The notes beneath the pieces were generated by a model that saw nothing but the letters and a program-made list of their open reading frames with translations, was not told where the DNA came from and did no database searches. A DNA stretch of 64,000 bases, taken from Pseudothauera nasutitermitis (GTDB lineage: Bacteria > Pseudomonadota > Gammaproteobacteria > Burkholderiales > Rhodocyclaceae). The number at the start of each line of letters is the position of its first letter. Within the stretch, counting starts at the first letter, position 1. The position numbers were made by a program, and so were the translations under genes. Where the stretch lies: NCBI RefSeq assembly GCF_004801295.1, contig NZ_SSOC01000008.1:141864-205863 (forward strand), given 5' to 3'. Below are positions 11,313-20,463 of the stretch, piece after piece.

Positions 11313-11918
11313 ATGCCCCCACGAGCCAGCTCGCCCCGAACCGGCACCCTGCGGCGTGAAATTGCCGCGCTCGCCGCCCGCATGATGGCCGAGGATGGCA
11401 TCAGCGATTACGGCTTCGCCAAACGCAAGGCCGCCCGCCAACTGGGCGCCGGTGAAGGCGAAACGCTGCCGACCAATGCCGAGATCGAAACCGAACTGCG
11501 TGCCTGGCAGTCCATCTACCAGGATGAGGAACAGGCCGAACGGCTGCATGAAATGCGCACCGCCGCCGTCGAGGTGATGCGCTGGCTGGCCGATTTCCGC
11601 CCCTATCTCACCGGCGGCGTACTCGACGGCACCGCCGGGCGCTACGCCGAGATCGAAATCGAGCTGTTCCCGGAAAGCGCCAAGGAGGTGGAAATCTTCT
11701 TCCTCAACCAGAACGCCGCGTACGAGCACCGCGTCTCGCGCCACCCCGGCCCCAACCCGCCGGAAGCGGTGCTCACGCTCGACTGGGACGAATTGCCGGT
11801 ACGCCTGTCGATCTTCTCCCCGGGCGCCGGGCGCGGCGCCCGCAAACCGCAGGAACGCGCCCGCCTCCAGCAGGTCGAAACCTTGCTCGACACCCCCAGC
11901 CCCGCTACCGCACCATGA
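11313..11918 (+). CDS. Hypothetical protein, possible nucleotidyltransferase-like fold
   Basis: A 201-residue cytosolic protein of unknown function. The N-terminal half is helical and charged (RREIAALAARMMAEDG, FAKRKAARQLG). The middle has the segment FRPYLTGGVLDGTAGRYAEI followed by EIELFPESAKEVEIFFLNQ, which resembles the strand-and-acidic layout of small nucleotidyltransferases, though the usual GS...D.D motif is not clear. The ATG at 11313 is preferred because the -10-like TAGAAT at 11267-11272 would overlap the alternative ATG at 11271. The stop overlaps the ATG of the next gene by 4 bp. Confidence 0.6.
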   Translation: MPPRASSPRTGTLRREIAALAARMMAEDGISDYGFAKRKAARQLGAGEGETLPTNAEIETELRAWQSIYQDEEQAERLHEMRTAAVEVMRWLADFRPYLTGGVLDGTAGRYAEIEIELFPESAKEVEIFFLNQNAAYEHRVSRHPGPNPPEAVLTLDWDELPVRLSIFSPGAGRGARKPQERARLQQVETLLDTPSPATAP

Positions 11919-12463
11919 AACGCTCCACGCAATTCCTGCTCATCGGCATCGTCGCCGCGGCTGCCGCAACGGCCGGTTATCTGACCCGCGGCACGCCCCC
12001 CGCTCCCGCAGCCGCGGCACAGGACATCGAAATCGCCCAGGAAGCCGGCGGCGCCCTGCTCGCCCTCACGCTGCCCGATCTCGACGGCACCCCCCAAGCG
12101 CTGGCGCAATGGCAGGGCAAGGTGCTGGTATTGAATTTCTGGGCGACCTGGTGCCCCCCCTGCCGCAAGGAAATCCCCGACTTCTCCGCCGTCAGCGCGC
12201 GGATGAGCGGAGAGCCGGTGCAGTTCGTCGGCCTGTCCATCGACAGCGCCGAAAAGGTGCGTGCGTTCCAGGATGAATTCCAGGTGCCCTACCCGCTGCT
12301 GATCGGCGGCAACGACACCCTGCAGTTGACCACGGCGCTGGGCAACCCCTCGCAAGGTCTGCCTTTCACCGTCCTGGTCGGTCGCGACGGACGAATCGCA
12401 CAAATCAAGCTCGGCACCTTGAAAGAGGACGAACTCGAGCGCAGAATCCGCACATTGCTGTAG
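11915..12463 (+). CDS. TlpA-like thiol:disulfide oxidoreductase
   Basis: A 182-residue membrane-anchored periplasmic thioredoxin-fold protein. An N-terminal hydrophobic segment (about residues 6-22, LLIGIVAAAAATAGYL) is followed by an Ala/Pro linker. The redoxin domain has LNFWATWCPPCRKEIPDF, whose WCPPC is the redox-active pair, and the cis-proline loop GLPFTVLVGRDG. TlpA/ResA proteins keep periplasmic cysteines reduced, for example in cytochrome c or oxidase assembly; the substrate here is unknown. It overlaps the preceding gene by 4 bp (ATGA). Confidence 0.85.
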   Translation: MKRSTQFLLIGIVAAAAATAGYLTRGTPPAPAAAAQDIEIAQEAGGALLALTLPDLDGTPQALAQWQGKVLVLNFWATWCPPCRKEIPDFSAVSARMSGEPVQFVGLSIDSAEKVRAFQDEFQVPYPLLIGGNDTLQLTTALGNPSQGLPFTVLVGRDGRIAQIKLGTLKEDELERRIRTLL

Positions 12464-12531
12464 CGCAGCATCTTCCGGGCAAATAGCGCCGGACTGGACA
12501 AAATGTTGCGATTTGCGGCAAACTTGCCGGC

Positions 12532-13029
12532 ATGACGCGCTCAAAACGCAGCCAAAAGACCCAGTCGGCACCGCCCCCGGCGGCTCGCATCCTGGTTCTC
12601 CACGGTCCCAATCTCAACCTCCTCGGCACCCGCGAACCGGACATCTACGGTCGCACCACCCTGGCGGACATCCACGCCGCCATGGAAGCCCGGGCCAAGG
12701 CCGAAGCCGTCCTGGTCGAATCCTTCCAGAGCAATCACGAAGGACAACTGATCGACCGCGTCCAGGCGGCCGCTGCGGAAAGCGTCAGTTTCATCATCAT
12801 CAACCCGGCGGGCTACACCCACACCAGCGTCGCACTGCGCGACGCCCTGGCGGCGGTGGCCATTCCGTACGTCGAGGTGCACCTGTCCAACGTCCATGCG
12901 CGCGAGCCGTTCCGGCGGCATTCGTACTTCTCCGACCGCGCGGCCGGCGTCATCTGCGGACTGGGTGCCTACGGCTACATGGCCGCACTGGAGTTCGCCC
13001 TCTCGCGCCTGCGGGAAGCACAACCCTAA
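12532..13029 (+). CDS. aroQ: 3-dehydroquinate dehydratase, type II
   Basis: Third step of the shikimate pathway: 3-dehydroquinate to 3-dehydroshikimate. The type II signature [18 protein letters not shown] is followed by [44 protein letters not shown] and [11 protein letters not shown], which carry the catalytic Tyr, Asn, His and Arg residues. At 165 residues it is slightly longer than usual because of an N-terminal basic tail of about 18 residues before the first strand. It lies 52 bp upstream of accB. Confidence 0.95.
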   Translation: MTRSKRSQKTQSAPPPAARILVLHGPNLNLLGTREPDIYGRTTLADIHAAMEARAKAEAVLVESFQSNHEGQLIDRVQAAAAESVSFIIINPAGYTHTSVALRDALAAVAIPYVEVHLSNVHAREPFRRHSYFSDRAAGVICGLGAYGYMAALEFALSRLREAQP

Positions 13030-13081
13030 GAAACCATCCCTGGCGGCGCCCGCCCGGGTGCCGTTCTGTCCGGAGAACAAC

Positions 13082-13519
13082 ATGGATCTGCGCAAGCTGA
13101 AGAAACTGATCGACCTCGTTCAGGAATCGGGTATTTCCGAACTGGAAGTGACCGAAGGCGAGGAAAAGGTGCGCATCGCCAAGCATCTGGCCGCTGCCCC
13201 GCAAGCCACCTACGTGGCCCAGGTACCGGCGGCCGCGCCGGCCGCTGCCGCCCCCGCCGCACCGGCCGAGGACGCACTGCCCGCCGGCCATATCGTCAAG
13301 TCGCCGATGGTCGGCACCTTCTATCGCGCCTCCTCGCCGGGCGGCAAGCCCTTCGTCGATGTGGGCCAGAGCGTCTCCGAGGGCGACGCGCTGTGCATCA
13401 TCGAAGCGATGAAGCTGATGAACGAGATCGAAGCCGACGCCTCGGGCGTGGTCAAGGCCATCCTGGTCGACAACGGCGAACCGGTCGAATACGGCCAGCC
13501 GCTGTTCGTCATCGGCTGA
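13082..13519 (+). CDS. accB: Biotin carboxyl carrier protein of acetyl-CoA carboxylase
   Basis: A 145-residue carrier of the biotin that AccC carboxylates, for malonyl-CoA formation in fatty-acid synthesis. It shows the N-terminal [18 protein letters not shown], an Ala/Pro-rich linker (about 43-68), and the biotinyl domain with [10 protein letters not shown] and EAMKLMNEI; the biotinylated lysine is about residue 111. The accC start lies 7 bp downstream, forming the usual accBC operon. Confidence 0.97.
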   Translation: MDLRKLKKLIDLVQESGISELEVTEGEEKVRIAKHLAAAPQATYVAQVPAAAPAAAAPAAPAEDALPAGHIVKSPMVGTFYRASSPGGKPFVDVGQSVSEGDALCIIEAMKLMNEIEADASGVVKAILVDNGEPVEYGQPLFVIG

Positions 13520-13526
13520 TCGAATC

Positions 13527-14888
13527 ATGTTCGAGAAGATTCTGATCGCCAACCGGGGGGAGATCGCGTTGCGCGTGCTGCGCGCGTGCCGCGAACTCGG
13601 CATCCGCACGGTGGCCGTGCATTCCGAGGCCGACACCGAAGCCAAGTACGTCAAGCTCGCCGACGAGTCGGTGTGCATCGGCCCGGCGCCCTCCGGGCAG
13701 AGCTACCTGAACGTGCCGGCCATCATCTCGGCCGCCGAGGTCACCGACGCCGAGGCCATCCACCCCGGCTACGGCTTCCTCTCCGAGAACGCCGATTTCG
13801 CCGAGCGCGTCGAGCAGTCCGGCTTCGTGTTCATCGGCCCGCGTCCCGACACCATCCGCCTGATGGGCGACAAGGTGTCCGCCAAGGATGCGATGAAGGC
13901 CGCCGGCGTGCCCTGCGTGCCCGGCTCGGAAGGCGCGCTGCCGGACGACCCCAAGGAAATCGTCAAGATCGCCCGCGCCATCGGCTATCCGGTGATCATC
14001 AAGGCGGCGGGCGGCGGCGGCGGGCGTGGCATGCGCGTGGTGCATACCGAGGCGGCCCTGCTCAACGCGGTCACCACCACCCGTTCGGAAGCCGCGGCGG
14101 CGTTCGGCAATCCCATCGTGTACATGGAGAAGTTCCTGGAGAATCCACGCCACGTGGAGATCCAGGTGCTCGCCGACCAGCACGGCAACGCGGTGTATCT
14201 GGGCGAGCGCGACTGCTCCATGCAGCGCCGCCACCAGAAGGTCATCGAGGAGGCGCCCGCGCCGGGCATCGAACGCCGCCTGATCGCCCGCATCGGCGAA
14301 CGCTGCGCCGAGGCCTGCCGCAAGATCGGCTACCGTGGCGCCGGCACCTTCGAGTTCCTGTACGAAAACAGCGAGTTCTACTTCATCGAGATGAACACCC
14401 GCGTGCAGGTCGAACACCCGGTCACCGAAATGATCACCGGCATCGACATCGTGCAGACGCAGATCCGCGTGGCCGCCGGCGAGAAGCTGAGCTTCAAGCA
14501 GCGCGACATCGAGTTCCGCGGACATTCCATCGAATGCCGCATCAATGCCGAGGATCCGTTCAAGTTCACCCCCTCGCCCGGGCGCATCACCAACTGGCAC
14601 ACCCCCGGCGGGCCGGGCATCCGCGTCGATTCGCACGTCTACAACAACTACACCGTGCCGCCGCACTACGACTCGATGATCGGCAAGCTGATCGCCTATG
14701 GCGACACCCGCGAGCAGGCCATCCGCCGCATGCGCATCGCCCTGTCGGAAATGGCGGTTTCCGGCATCAAGACCAACGTGCCCCTGCACCAGGAGCTGAT
14801 GCTGGACGCGCGCTTCATCGAAGGCGGCACCAGCATCCACTACCTGGAGCACAAGCTGGCCGAGCGCAGCGAAGTCAAGAAGACCTGA
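13527..14888 (+). CDS. accC: Biotin carboxylase subunit of acetyl-CoA carboxylase
   Basis: ATP-dependent carboxylation of the AccB biotin. The 453-residue ATP-grasp enzyme starts [20 protein letters not shown] and shows [14 protein letters not shown], the glycine-rich loop [12 protein letters not shown] (about 159-170), [34 protein letters not shown] and FSPSPGRI-type residues near 360. Length and motifs are standard. Confidence 0.98.
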   Translation: MFEKILIANRGEIALRVLRACRELGIRTVAVHSEADTEAKYVKLADESVCIGPAPSGQSYLNVPAIISAAEVTDAEAIHPGYGFLSENADFAERVEQSGFVFIGPRPDTIRLMGDKVSAKDAMKAAGVPCVPGSEGALPDDPKEIVKIARAIGYPVIIKAAGGGGGRGMRVVHTEAALLNAVTTTRSEAAAAFGNPIVYMEKFLENPRHVEIQVLADQHGNAVYLGERDCSMQRRHQKVIEEAPAPGIERRLIARIGERCAEACRKIGYRGAGTFEFLYENSEFYFIEMNTRVQVEHPVTEMITGIDIVQTQIRVAAGEKLSFKQRDIEFRGHSIECRINAEDPFKFTPSPGRITNWHTPGGPGIRVDSHVYNNYTVPPHYDSMIGKLIAYGDTREQAIRRMRIALSEMAVSGIKTNVPLHQELMLDARFIEGGTSIHYLEHKLAERSEVKKT

Positions 14889-14900
14889 GGCATCCGCACG

Positions 14901-15803
14901 ATGTGGCTTTCCGTCATCCTGCAGGCCGATTCCGCCAGGGCCGAAGCGCTCTCCGACGCGCTGATGGACGCCGGTGCCCTGTCAGTGGGCATCGAGGACG
15001 CGGACGCCGGCACCGAGGCGGAAAAGCCGCAGTTCGGCGAACCCGGCCACCACCCCACCCAGCTGTGGGACCATAGCCGGGTGGTCGCGCTGTTCGACGC
15101 CGAAGCCGATCTCGCCAGCGCGCTTGCGGCCGCCGCCAGCGCGGCCGGCTTCGACGCGGTGCCGCCGTTCACGCTGGAAGAAGTCGCCGAGCAGAACTGG
15201 GTGAGCCTCACGCAAAGCCAGTTCGAACCCATCCACATCACCGACCGCCTGTGGATCGTGCCTTCCTGGCACGACGCACCCGACCCGGCGGCCATCAACA
15301 TCGAACTCGACCCCGGCATGGCCTTCGGCACCGGCTCGCACCCCACCACGCGGCTGTGCCTGCAATGGCTGTGCGATGCGGTGCGCCCCGGCATGTCGGT
15401 GCTCGACTACGGCTGCGGCTCCGGCATCCTCGGCATCGCCGCGGCACGCCTGGAAGCCGGTGAAGTGCTCGGCGTGGATATCGACGACAAGGCCCTGCTC
15501 GCCGCCGCAGACAACGCCGAACGCAATGGCGTGCGCCTGGCCCTGCGCCATTCGCGCGAAACGCTCAACGAGCGCTTCGACCTGGTCGTCGCCAACATCC
15601 TCACCAACCCGCTGTGCGTGCTCGCCCCGCTGCTCAGCGCGCGCCTCGCCCCCGGCGGACGCATCGCCCTGTCCGGCGTGCTGGAAACCCAGACCGAACA
15701 GGTCATCGCCGCCTACGCCCCCTTCCTCGAACTGCGCATCGGCGCCACGCATGAGGGCTGGGCGCGCCTGGAAGGCCAGCGAAGGGAGCACGACGGGCCA
15801 TGA
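14901..15803 (+). CDS. prmA: Ribosomal protein L11 methyltransferase
   Basis: SAM-dependent trimethylation of ribosomal protein uL11. The N-terminal substrate-recognition domain (MWLSVILQADSARAEALSDAL) leads to the catalytic domain with GMAFGTGSHPTTRLCLQWL, LDYGCGSGILGIAA, GVDIDDKALLAAADNAERN and VANILTNPL. The 300-residue length matches the family. It follows accC by 12 bp, a common beta/gammaproteobacterial order, and overlaps the next ATG by 4 bp. Confidence 0.96.
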   Translation: MWLSVILQADSARAEALSDALMDAGALSVGIEDADAGTEAEKPQFGEPGHHPTQLWDHSRVVALFDAEADLASALAAAASAAGFDAVPPFTLEEVAEQNWVSLTQSQFEPIHITDRLWIVPSWHDAPDPAAINIELDPGMAFGTGSHPTTRLCLQWLCDAVRPGMSVLDYGCGSGILGIAAARLEAGEVLGVDIDDKALLAAADNAERNGVRLALRHSRETLNERFDLVVANILTNPLCVLAPLLSARLAPGGRIALSGVLETQTEQVIAAYAPFLELRIGATHEGWARLEGQRREHDGP

Positions 15804-17125
15804 TGTTCGCCCGCTGCCCGGCCTGCCAGACGGTGTTCCGGGTTCGGCCGGAACAGCTGCGCGCCCGGCGCGGCGAAGTCCGCTGCGGACACTGCTTCAA
15901 CCCCTTCAACGCGCTGGAACACCTGCTGACCGACGCCGAATCGGCCGCAGCGGCGGCGGGCGCGGCGCAGCCGTCCGGCGCCCAGGCCGCGCCCTCCACG
16001 CCCGCGCCTGCCGTGGAGACGGCCGCTCCGGCCGCGCCCCAGGCCTCTCCCGTCGTTCCGCCCAGCGCGGCACCGGAAACGCCCGCCCCGGCCGCTGCCG
16101 AACAGCCACCGGCCAGCAGCGTCCACGAGAACCCGGCGCTCGATTTCGAAATCCCCGAGGTCTGGCGCTCCCCCCGCGAGCGCCTGAAAGCCTCCACCGC
16201 GGAGACTTCTCCGTCCCCCGAACCCAGCGCACCCGCGGCTCCGTGGCCCGCGCTCGATGCGGACAAACCCGTGGAGTTCCAGGCTGCACAGCCGGAAGAG
16301 ATTCCGGAGCCACCAGACACGCTGCCCACGCCGGATTTCGCTCCCAGTTCAGCACGCCGGCACGGCGCCGATGCGGACGCTCCCCTGCCGGACATCCAAT
16401 CCTCCTTCTCGGCTGCGCTCGCACAGGCCGGCAGAGGACGCATCGAGCCGGGCGCACGCCAGGAAAGCACGCCCTCCCCGGATCCACAGCACGCCCCCCT
16501 TCCTGCCTGGACCGAGGAGACCCACGCGGACGCGCCCCCCCCCGCCGCCACCGACGCCGCGGCGGAAGCGGACGACGACACGGATGCGGAACACCAGCTC
16601 GCCCGCCTGGATCAGCGCTATGGCCCGGCGCCGGGCACAGCGGAACCACGCCGCTGGCTGGCCGGCCTGGGCGTGGGCGTGCTGCTGGGCGCGCTGGCGG
16701 CGCAGTCCGCCTATCTGTTCCGCCAGGAAATCACCCGCGCCCTCCCCTCGCTGCGCCCACTCTACCTGGCGGCCTGCCAGACCTTCGGTTGCACGCTGCC
16801 GCTGCCGCAGGACAGCGAACGCATCGGCATCGTCAATTCCGAACTGCAATCCGACCCGCGCGTGCCGGGCCGCTACATCCTGCACGCCAGCGTGCGCAAC
16901 AACGCACCCTACCCGCAGGCCTGGCCGCAGCTCGAGCTCACGCTCACCGACACGGCCGACCGCCCGGTGGCCCGCCGCGTGCTCGCCCCGCAGGAATGGG
17001 CACATGCCGAAACCGCCAAACTGCGCGCCGGCTTCCCCGCCGGGCGGGATCAGACGGTGGAACTGCATTTCGACGCGCCCGAGGTAGCGCCGACCGGCTA
17101 CCGGCTCTACATTTTCTATCCCTGA
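15800..17125 (+). CDS. Zinc-ribbon, DUF3426 membrane protein
   Basis: A 441-residue protein with an MJ0042-type zinc ribbon at the N-terminus (CPACQTVFRV and CGHCFNPF, residues about 6-36). A very long Pro/Ala-rich linker follows (about 45-270), then one transmembrane helix near 283-303 (LAGLGVGVLLGALAAQSAYL) and a periplasmic C-terminal DUF3426 domain. The function is unknown; it commonly follows prmA in betaproteobacteria. Overlap with prmA (ATGATG) suggests coupling. Confidence 0.88.
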   Translation: MMFARCPACQTVFRVRPEQLRARRGEVRCGHCFNPFNALEHLLTDAESAAAAAGAAQPSGAQAAPSTPAPAVETAAPAAPQASPVVPPSAAPETPAPAAAEQPPASSVHENPALDFEIPEVWRSPRERLKASTAETSPSPEPSAPAAPWPALDADKPVEFQAAQPEEIPEPPDTLPTPDFAPSSARRHGADADAPLPDIQSSFSAALAQAGRGRIEPGARQESTPSPDPQHAPLPAWTEETHADAPPPAATDAAAEADDDTDAEHQLARLDQRYGPAPGTAEPRRWLAGLGVGVLLGALAAQSAYLFRQEITRALPSLRPLYLAACQTFGCTLPLPQDSERIGIVNSELQSDPRVPGRYILHASVRNNAPYPQAWPQLELTLTDTADRPVARRVLAPQEWAHAETAKLRAGFPAGRDQTVELHFDAPEVAPTGYRLYIFYP

Positions 17126-17180
17126 AGCGCCGCGCCGGGCATCCGCCCCGCGCCCTTCTCCAACCCGATCGAGACGACGC

Positions 17181-17579
17181 ATGCAAACGCCGCCTCCCCC
17201 CACGCCGCCGCGGGAAAGCCCGTTCAAGGGCAAGACCGGCCTGAAGAGAATCTGGAATGCCCTGCGCTACTCGCTCGACGGCCTGCGCGCGGCCTTCCGA
17301 CACGAGGACGCCTTCCGCCAGGAATGCCTGCTGGCCGCCGTGCTGGTGCCGCTGGCGCTGTTCATGCCGGTGCCGGGTGCATCCAAGGCCCTGCTGGTGG
17401 GCAGCGTACTGCTGGTCCTGCTGGTGGAGCTGCTCAATTCGGCCATCGAGGCCACGGTGGACCGCGTCTCGCTGGAACGCCATCAGTTGGCGAAGCGGGC
17501 GAAGGACATCGGCAGCGCGGCCGTATTGATCGCCCTGCTCAATCTCGCCCTGGTCTGGGGACTGGTGCTGTTCGGCTGA
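17181..17579 (+). CDS. dgkA: Diacylglycerol kinase (prokaryotic DgkA)
   Basis: A 132-residue inner-membrane enzyme that phosphorylates diacylglycerol to phosphatidic acid, recycling the DAG left by periplasmic glucan or LPS modification. Family features are KGKTGLKRIWNALRYSLDGLR, ..FRQECLLAAVLVPLA, and the catalytic/metal region VELLNSAIEATVDRVSLERHQLAKRAKDIGSA read in short segments, with three membrane helices. The N-terminus is about 10 residues longer than the E. coli protein. Confidence 0.95.
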   Translation: MQTPPPPTPPRESPFKGKTGLKRIWNALRYSLDGLRAAFRHEDAFRQECLLAAVLVPLALFMPVPGASKALLVGSVLLVLLVELLNSAIEATVDRVSLERHQLAKRAKDIGSAAVLIALLNLALVWGLVLFG

Positions 17580-17597
17580 ATGCGCGACCCGCGTCGT

Positions 17598-18068
17598 TCA
17601 GCGCGTCACCCGCGTGGTGCCGCCGTCGCGCAGCAGGCGCACGCGCTCGCCGGCGCGGAACTGCTCGCCGCCGTCTTCCTGCACCACCGCCAGGTAGGAA
17701 CCGCCGTCCAGGCGCACGGTGACTTCCACGCCCTGCCGGCGGGTCACGCCTTCCTCGACCGCCGCGCCGGCCATGCCGCCGGCCACCGCGCCGAGGATCG
17801 CCCCCACCGCCGCGCCGCTGCCGCGCCCCACGTTGGAGCCGGCGATCCCGCCGACCGCCGCGCCGGCGCCGGCGCCGATCGGCGTCTTGGTGCCTTCCAG
17901 CATCACCTGGCGCACACTCTCCACCGTGCCGAACTGCACGGTCATCGCGCGGCGCGCCTCGCCGCGCTGATAAGTGCCGCCGCCCAGTCCGGCGGCGCAA
18001 CCGCTCATCACCAGCGCCACCCCCACCAGGATGGCGGCGCCGAAGCGGTTCAGTCTGTTTGCCCCCAT
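17598..18068 (-). CDS. SlyB-like glycine-zipper outer-membrane lipoprotein
   Basis: A 156-residue lipoprotein with a hydrophobic leader and lipobox VMSGC (Cys24). A glycine-zipper 2TM segment (about residues 64-108) carries many G-A-x3-G repeats (GAGAGAAVGGIAGSNVGRG, GAAVGAILGAVAGGMAG). The C-terminal beta-rich part resembles the Pcp/SlyB family, envelope lipoproteins linked to Mg2+ and stress responses. It starts inside the last 19 bp of the upstream kinase gene on the same strand. Confidence 0.85.
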   Translation of the reverse strand: MGANRLNRFGAAILVGVALVMSGCAAGLGGGTYQRGEARRAMTVQFGTVESVRQVMLEGTKTPIGAGAGAAVGGIAGSNVGRGSGAAVGAILGAVAGGMAGAAVEEGVTRRQGVEVTVRLDGGSYLAVVQEDGGEQFRAGERVRLLRDGGTTRVTR

Positions 18069-18997
18069 GGCTCTTCTCCAAAGGCCGCCCGATAGCGGGC
18101 GGCGATGTCCGCGCGCGACGGCGCGTGGTTCTGCCCGCCGCGATGGGCGATCTTGATCGCCCCCATGACCGAGGCTAGCCGACCGCTACGCTCCCAGCCG
18201 TAACCGTTTGCAATGCCGTACAGCAGGCCGGCGCGGTAGGCGTCACCGCAACCGGTGGGGTCGACGATGGCATCCGGCTGCACGCTGGGCACATCGATCC
18301 AGCGCCCTTCGACATGGATGCGCGAACCTTCGCCGCCCTGCGTGACGATCAATGCCTCCACCCGCCCGGCCAATTGCTCCAGGCTCTGCCCGGTGCGTTC
18401 GCACATCAGGCGCGCCTCATAGTCATTGACCGTGCAATAGCTCGCAAGATCCAGGAAATGCAGGAGATCCTCGCCGGAGAACATCGGCATTCCCTGGCCC
18501 GGATCGAAGATGAACGGGATGCCCGCAGCGGCGAACTGTTCCGCGTGTCCCAGCATGCCGTCCCGCCCGTCCGGGGCGACGATGCCGAGTTTCACGCCGG
18601 TGGCGTCGCTCACGCGGTTCTGGTGCGAATGGTTCATCGCGCCGGGATGGAAGGCGGTGATCTGGTTGTCGTCCAGGTCGGTGGTGATGAAGGCCTGCGC
18701 GGTGTAGGCGCCGGGCACCGTGCGCACGTGCTCCTGGCGCAGCCCCAGGCGCTCCATGCGGTAGCGGTAGGGGCCGTCGTCATCGCCCACGGTCGCCATG
18801 ATCAGCGGATCGCCACCGAGCAGTTTCAGGTTGTAGGCGATGTTGCCCGCGCAGCCGCCGAACTCGCGGCGCATGTCGGGCACCAGGAAAGAGACGTTGA
18901 GGATGTGGATCTGCTCGGGAAGGATGTGATTCGTGAAGCGATCACTGAACACCATGATGGTGTCGTAGGCGATGGAACCGCAGATGAGGGTGGACAT
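18050..18997 (-). CDS. PfkB-family carbohydrate/nucleoside kinase
   Basis: A 315-residue ribokinase-fold enzyme. It shows the N-terminal GSIAYDTI, the glycine-rich GGCAGNIAYNLKLLGG, FDPGQGMP, and the C-terminal PfkB signature DPTGCGDAYRAGLLYG, whose Asp is the catalytic base (GCGD in place of the common GAGD). Similar proteins are annotated as adenosine kinase or ribokinase; the substrate cannot be settled from sequence. A TATAAT on the minus strand at 19031-19036 lies 34 bp upstream. Confidence 0.85.
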   Translation of the reverse strand: MSTLICGSIAYDTIMVFSDRFTNHILPEQIHILNVSFLVPDMRREFGGCAGNIAYNLKLLGGDPLIMATVGDDDGPYRYRMERLGLRQEHVRTVPGAYTAQAFITTDLDDNQITAFHPGAMNHSHQNRVSDATGVKLGIVAPDGRDGMLGHAEQFAAAGIPFIFDPGQGMPMFSGEDLLHFLDLASYCTVNDYEARLMCERTGQSLEQLAGRVEALIVTQGGEGSRIHVEGRWIDVPSVQPDAIVDPTGCGDAYRAGLLYGIANGYGWERSGRLASVMGAIKIAHRGGQNHAPSRADIAARYRAAFGEEPWGQTD

Positions 18998-19030
18998 GAC
19001 GAATACGGAACAGTGGACACAAAGTTCCGC

Positions 19031-19036
19031 ATTATA
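19031..19036 (-). promoter_or_regulatory. -10 box for the PfkB kinase gene
   Basis: TATAAT on the minus strand in the 75-bp gap between the glycosyltransferase stop and the kinase start. No clear -35 hexamer is seen. Confidence 0.5.
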
Positions 19037-19072
19037 GGGGTCCGCGCGCGGACCGTCCCGCTCAGGCGGCCC

Positions 19073-20284
19073 TCAGGCAGCCAATTCCCCTGCGCCGCGC
19101 CGCTCGTGCGCGCGCACCACGTCGTCGAGCACCGCCAGCAGGCGCCGTGTCACCCCGTCCCAGCCCGCGTCCACCACCGTCGCCGGGGCACGCGCGGCCA
19201 TGTGCGCCCGCAGGGCGGCGTCGCCGGCCACGCGCTCGGCGGCGGCCAGGAAGGCCGCCTCGTCGCCGGATGGTGCAAGCCAGCCGTTCTCGCCATCGCG
19301 CACATAGCTGGCCGCCGCCGCGTAATCGAAGCCGACCACCGGCAGGCCGCTGGCCAGTGCTTCGATCACCACGTTGCCGAAGGTTTCGGTGAGGCTGGGG
19401 AACAGGAACAGATCGGCGGAAGCGTAATGCGCGGCGAGATCCTCGCCGCCGCGCATGCCCGCGTAGAGGAATTCCGGGCGCTGCGCCTGCAGGGCCGCGC
19501 GCGACGGCCCGTCGCCGACGAACAGCAGGCGCGCATGCGGCGCCACGGCACGCAGGCGATCGAAGGCCTGCACCGCGAGCCCCAGATTCTTCTCCGGCGC
19601 CATGCGGCCCACCACCACCGCCACCAGATCGCCGGGCTGCACGCCCCAGGATGCGCGCAAGGCTTCCGAGCGGCGTCCGGGCGAGAACAACTGGATATCC
19701 ACGCCGCGCGACACCACCTCCACGCGGCGCACGCCGCGTTCGGTCAGGCTGGCGGCCAGTTCGGCGGTGGGTACCAGACAGGCATCGCCCTTGCCGTGGA
19801 AACGTCGCAGCCAGGCATGCACCGGCTGCTTCAGCCAGCTGATGCCGTAATAGTCGCTGTAGCTGTGGAAATTGGTATGGAATTCGGTGACCACCGGCAA
19901 GCGCAGCTTGCGCGCCGCCGACACCGCCGACCAGCCCAGCGGCCCCTCGGTCACCACCTGCACGACGTCGGGGCGCTGCACGGACCACAGGCGGGTCAAT
20001 GCGCCACGCGCGGGCAGCCCCATGCGCAGGTGGTTGTAACGCGGAATCGGCAGGCCGCGCGACAGCACTTCCTCGAAGCCCCCTGCGCTGGCCGGCCGAT
20101 CGGCGGCGCCCTGGCGGGGGCGCACCAGCTGCACGCGATGCCCGCCGCGCAGCATGCCCTCGACCAGACGGCCGGTGGTCATCGCCACGCCATTGACTTC
20201 GGGGGGATAGGTTTCGGTAACCACCGCCACGCGCAACTGGCGGTCGGCCCCGGCGAGATGCTGGAAGACGAGTGGGGAGTCCAT
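19073..20284 (-). CDS. Glycosyltransferase, GT4 family
   Basis: A 403-residue GT-B glycosyltransferase. The N-terminal domain has VAVVTETYPPEVNGVAMTTGRL and EFHTNFHSYSDYYG; the C-terminal nucleotide-sugar domain has VGRMAPEKNLGLAVQAFD, GDGPSRAAL, SLTETFGNVVIEALASGLPVV (the EX7E region) and GENGWLAP. Closest families are diacylglycerol/lipid or mannosyl transferases; the acceptor is not known. Being divergent from olsB-olsA hints at a glycolipid role. A TTG at 20236 would start at MRVAVV and is an alternative start. Confidence 0.82.
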   Translation of the reverse strand: MDSPLVFQHLAGADRQLRVAVVTETYPPEVNGVAMTTGRLVEGMLRGGHRVQLVRPRQGAADRPASAGGFEEVLSRGLPIPRYNHLRMGLPARGALTRLWSVQRPDVVQVVTEGPLGWSAVSAARKLRLPVVTEFHTNFHSYSDYYGISWLKQPVHAWLRRFHGKGDACLVPTAELAASLTERGVRRVEVVSRGVDIQLFSPGRRSEALRASWGVQPGDLVAVVVGRMAPEKNLGLAVQAFDRLRAVAPHARLLFVGDGPSRAALQAQRPEFLYAGMRGGEDLAAHYASADLFLFPSLTETFGNVVIEALASGLPVVGFDYAAAASYVRDGENGWLAPSGDEAAFLAAAERVAGDAALRAHMAARAPATVVDAGWDGVTRRLLAVLDDVVRAHERRGAGELAA

Positions 20285-20308
20285 GGTCCGGCATGCTGCG
20301 TGCGCCAG

Positions 20309-20346
20309 ACGACAGGGACGTGACGCGGCGATGACGGAACGATGAA
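20309..20346 (-). promoter_or_regulatory. PHO-box-like half-site array toward the glycosyltransferase
   Basis: Read on the minus strand, TTCAT, GTCAT, GTCAC and GTCGT occur with right ends at 20346, 20335, 20324 and 20313, that is at exact 11-bp spacing. PhoB binds direct repeats with a GTCA core at 11-bp periodicity. The array lies 25-62 bp upstream of the glycosyltransferase ATG. Confidence 0.5.
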
Positions 20347-20375
20347 GCGCGGCCGGCGCCCGAATGGCCCCGATG

Positions 20376-20402
20376 GTCACCGCGCGGTCATCCCGGCGTC
20401 AC
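20376..20402 (+). promoter_or_regulatory. PHO-box-like half-site array toward olsB
   Basis: On the plus strand GTCAC (20376), GTCAT (20387) and GTCAC (20398) are spaced exactly 11 bp apart. A -10-like CAGAAT lies at 20424-20429. The pattern fits a PhoB box upstream of the ornithine-lipid genes. Confidence 0.5.
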
Positions 20403-20463
20403 GTCAACGCAACGCAGGCCACCCAGAATGCGCCGCACACCCCGCAAGAGGAGAAGCCGCGCC

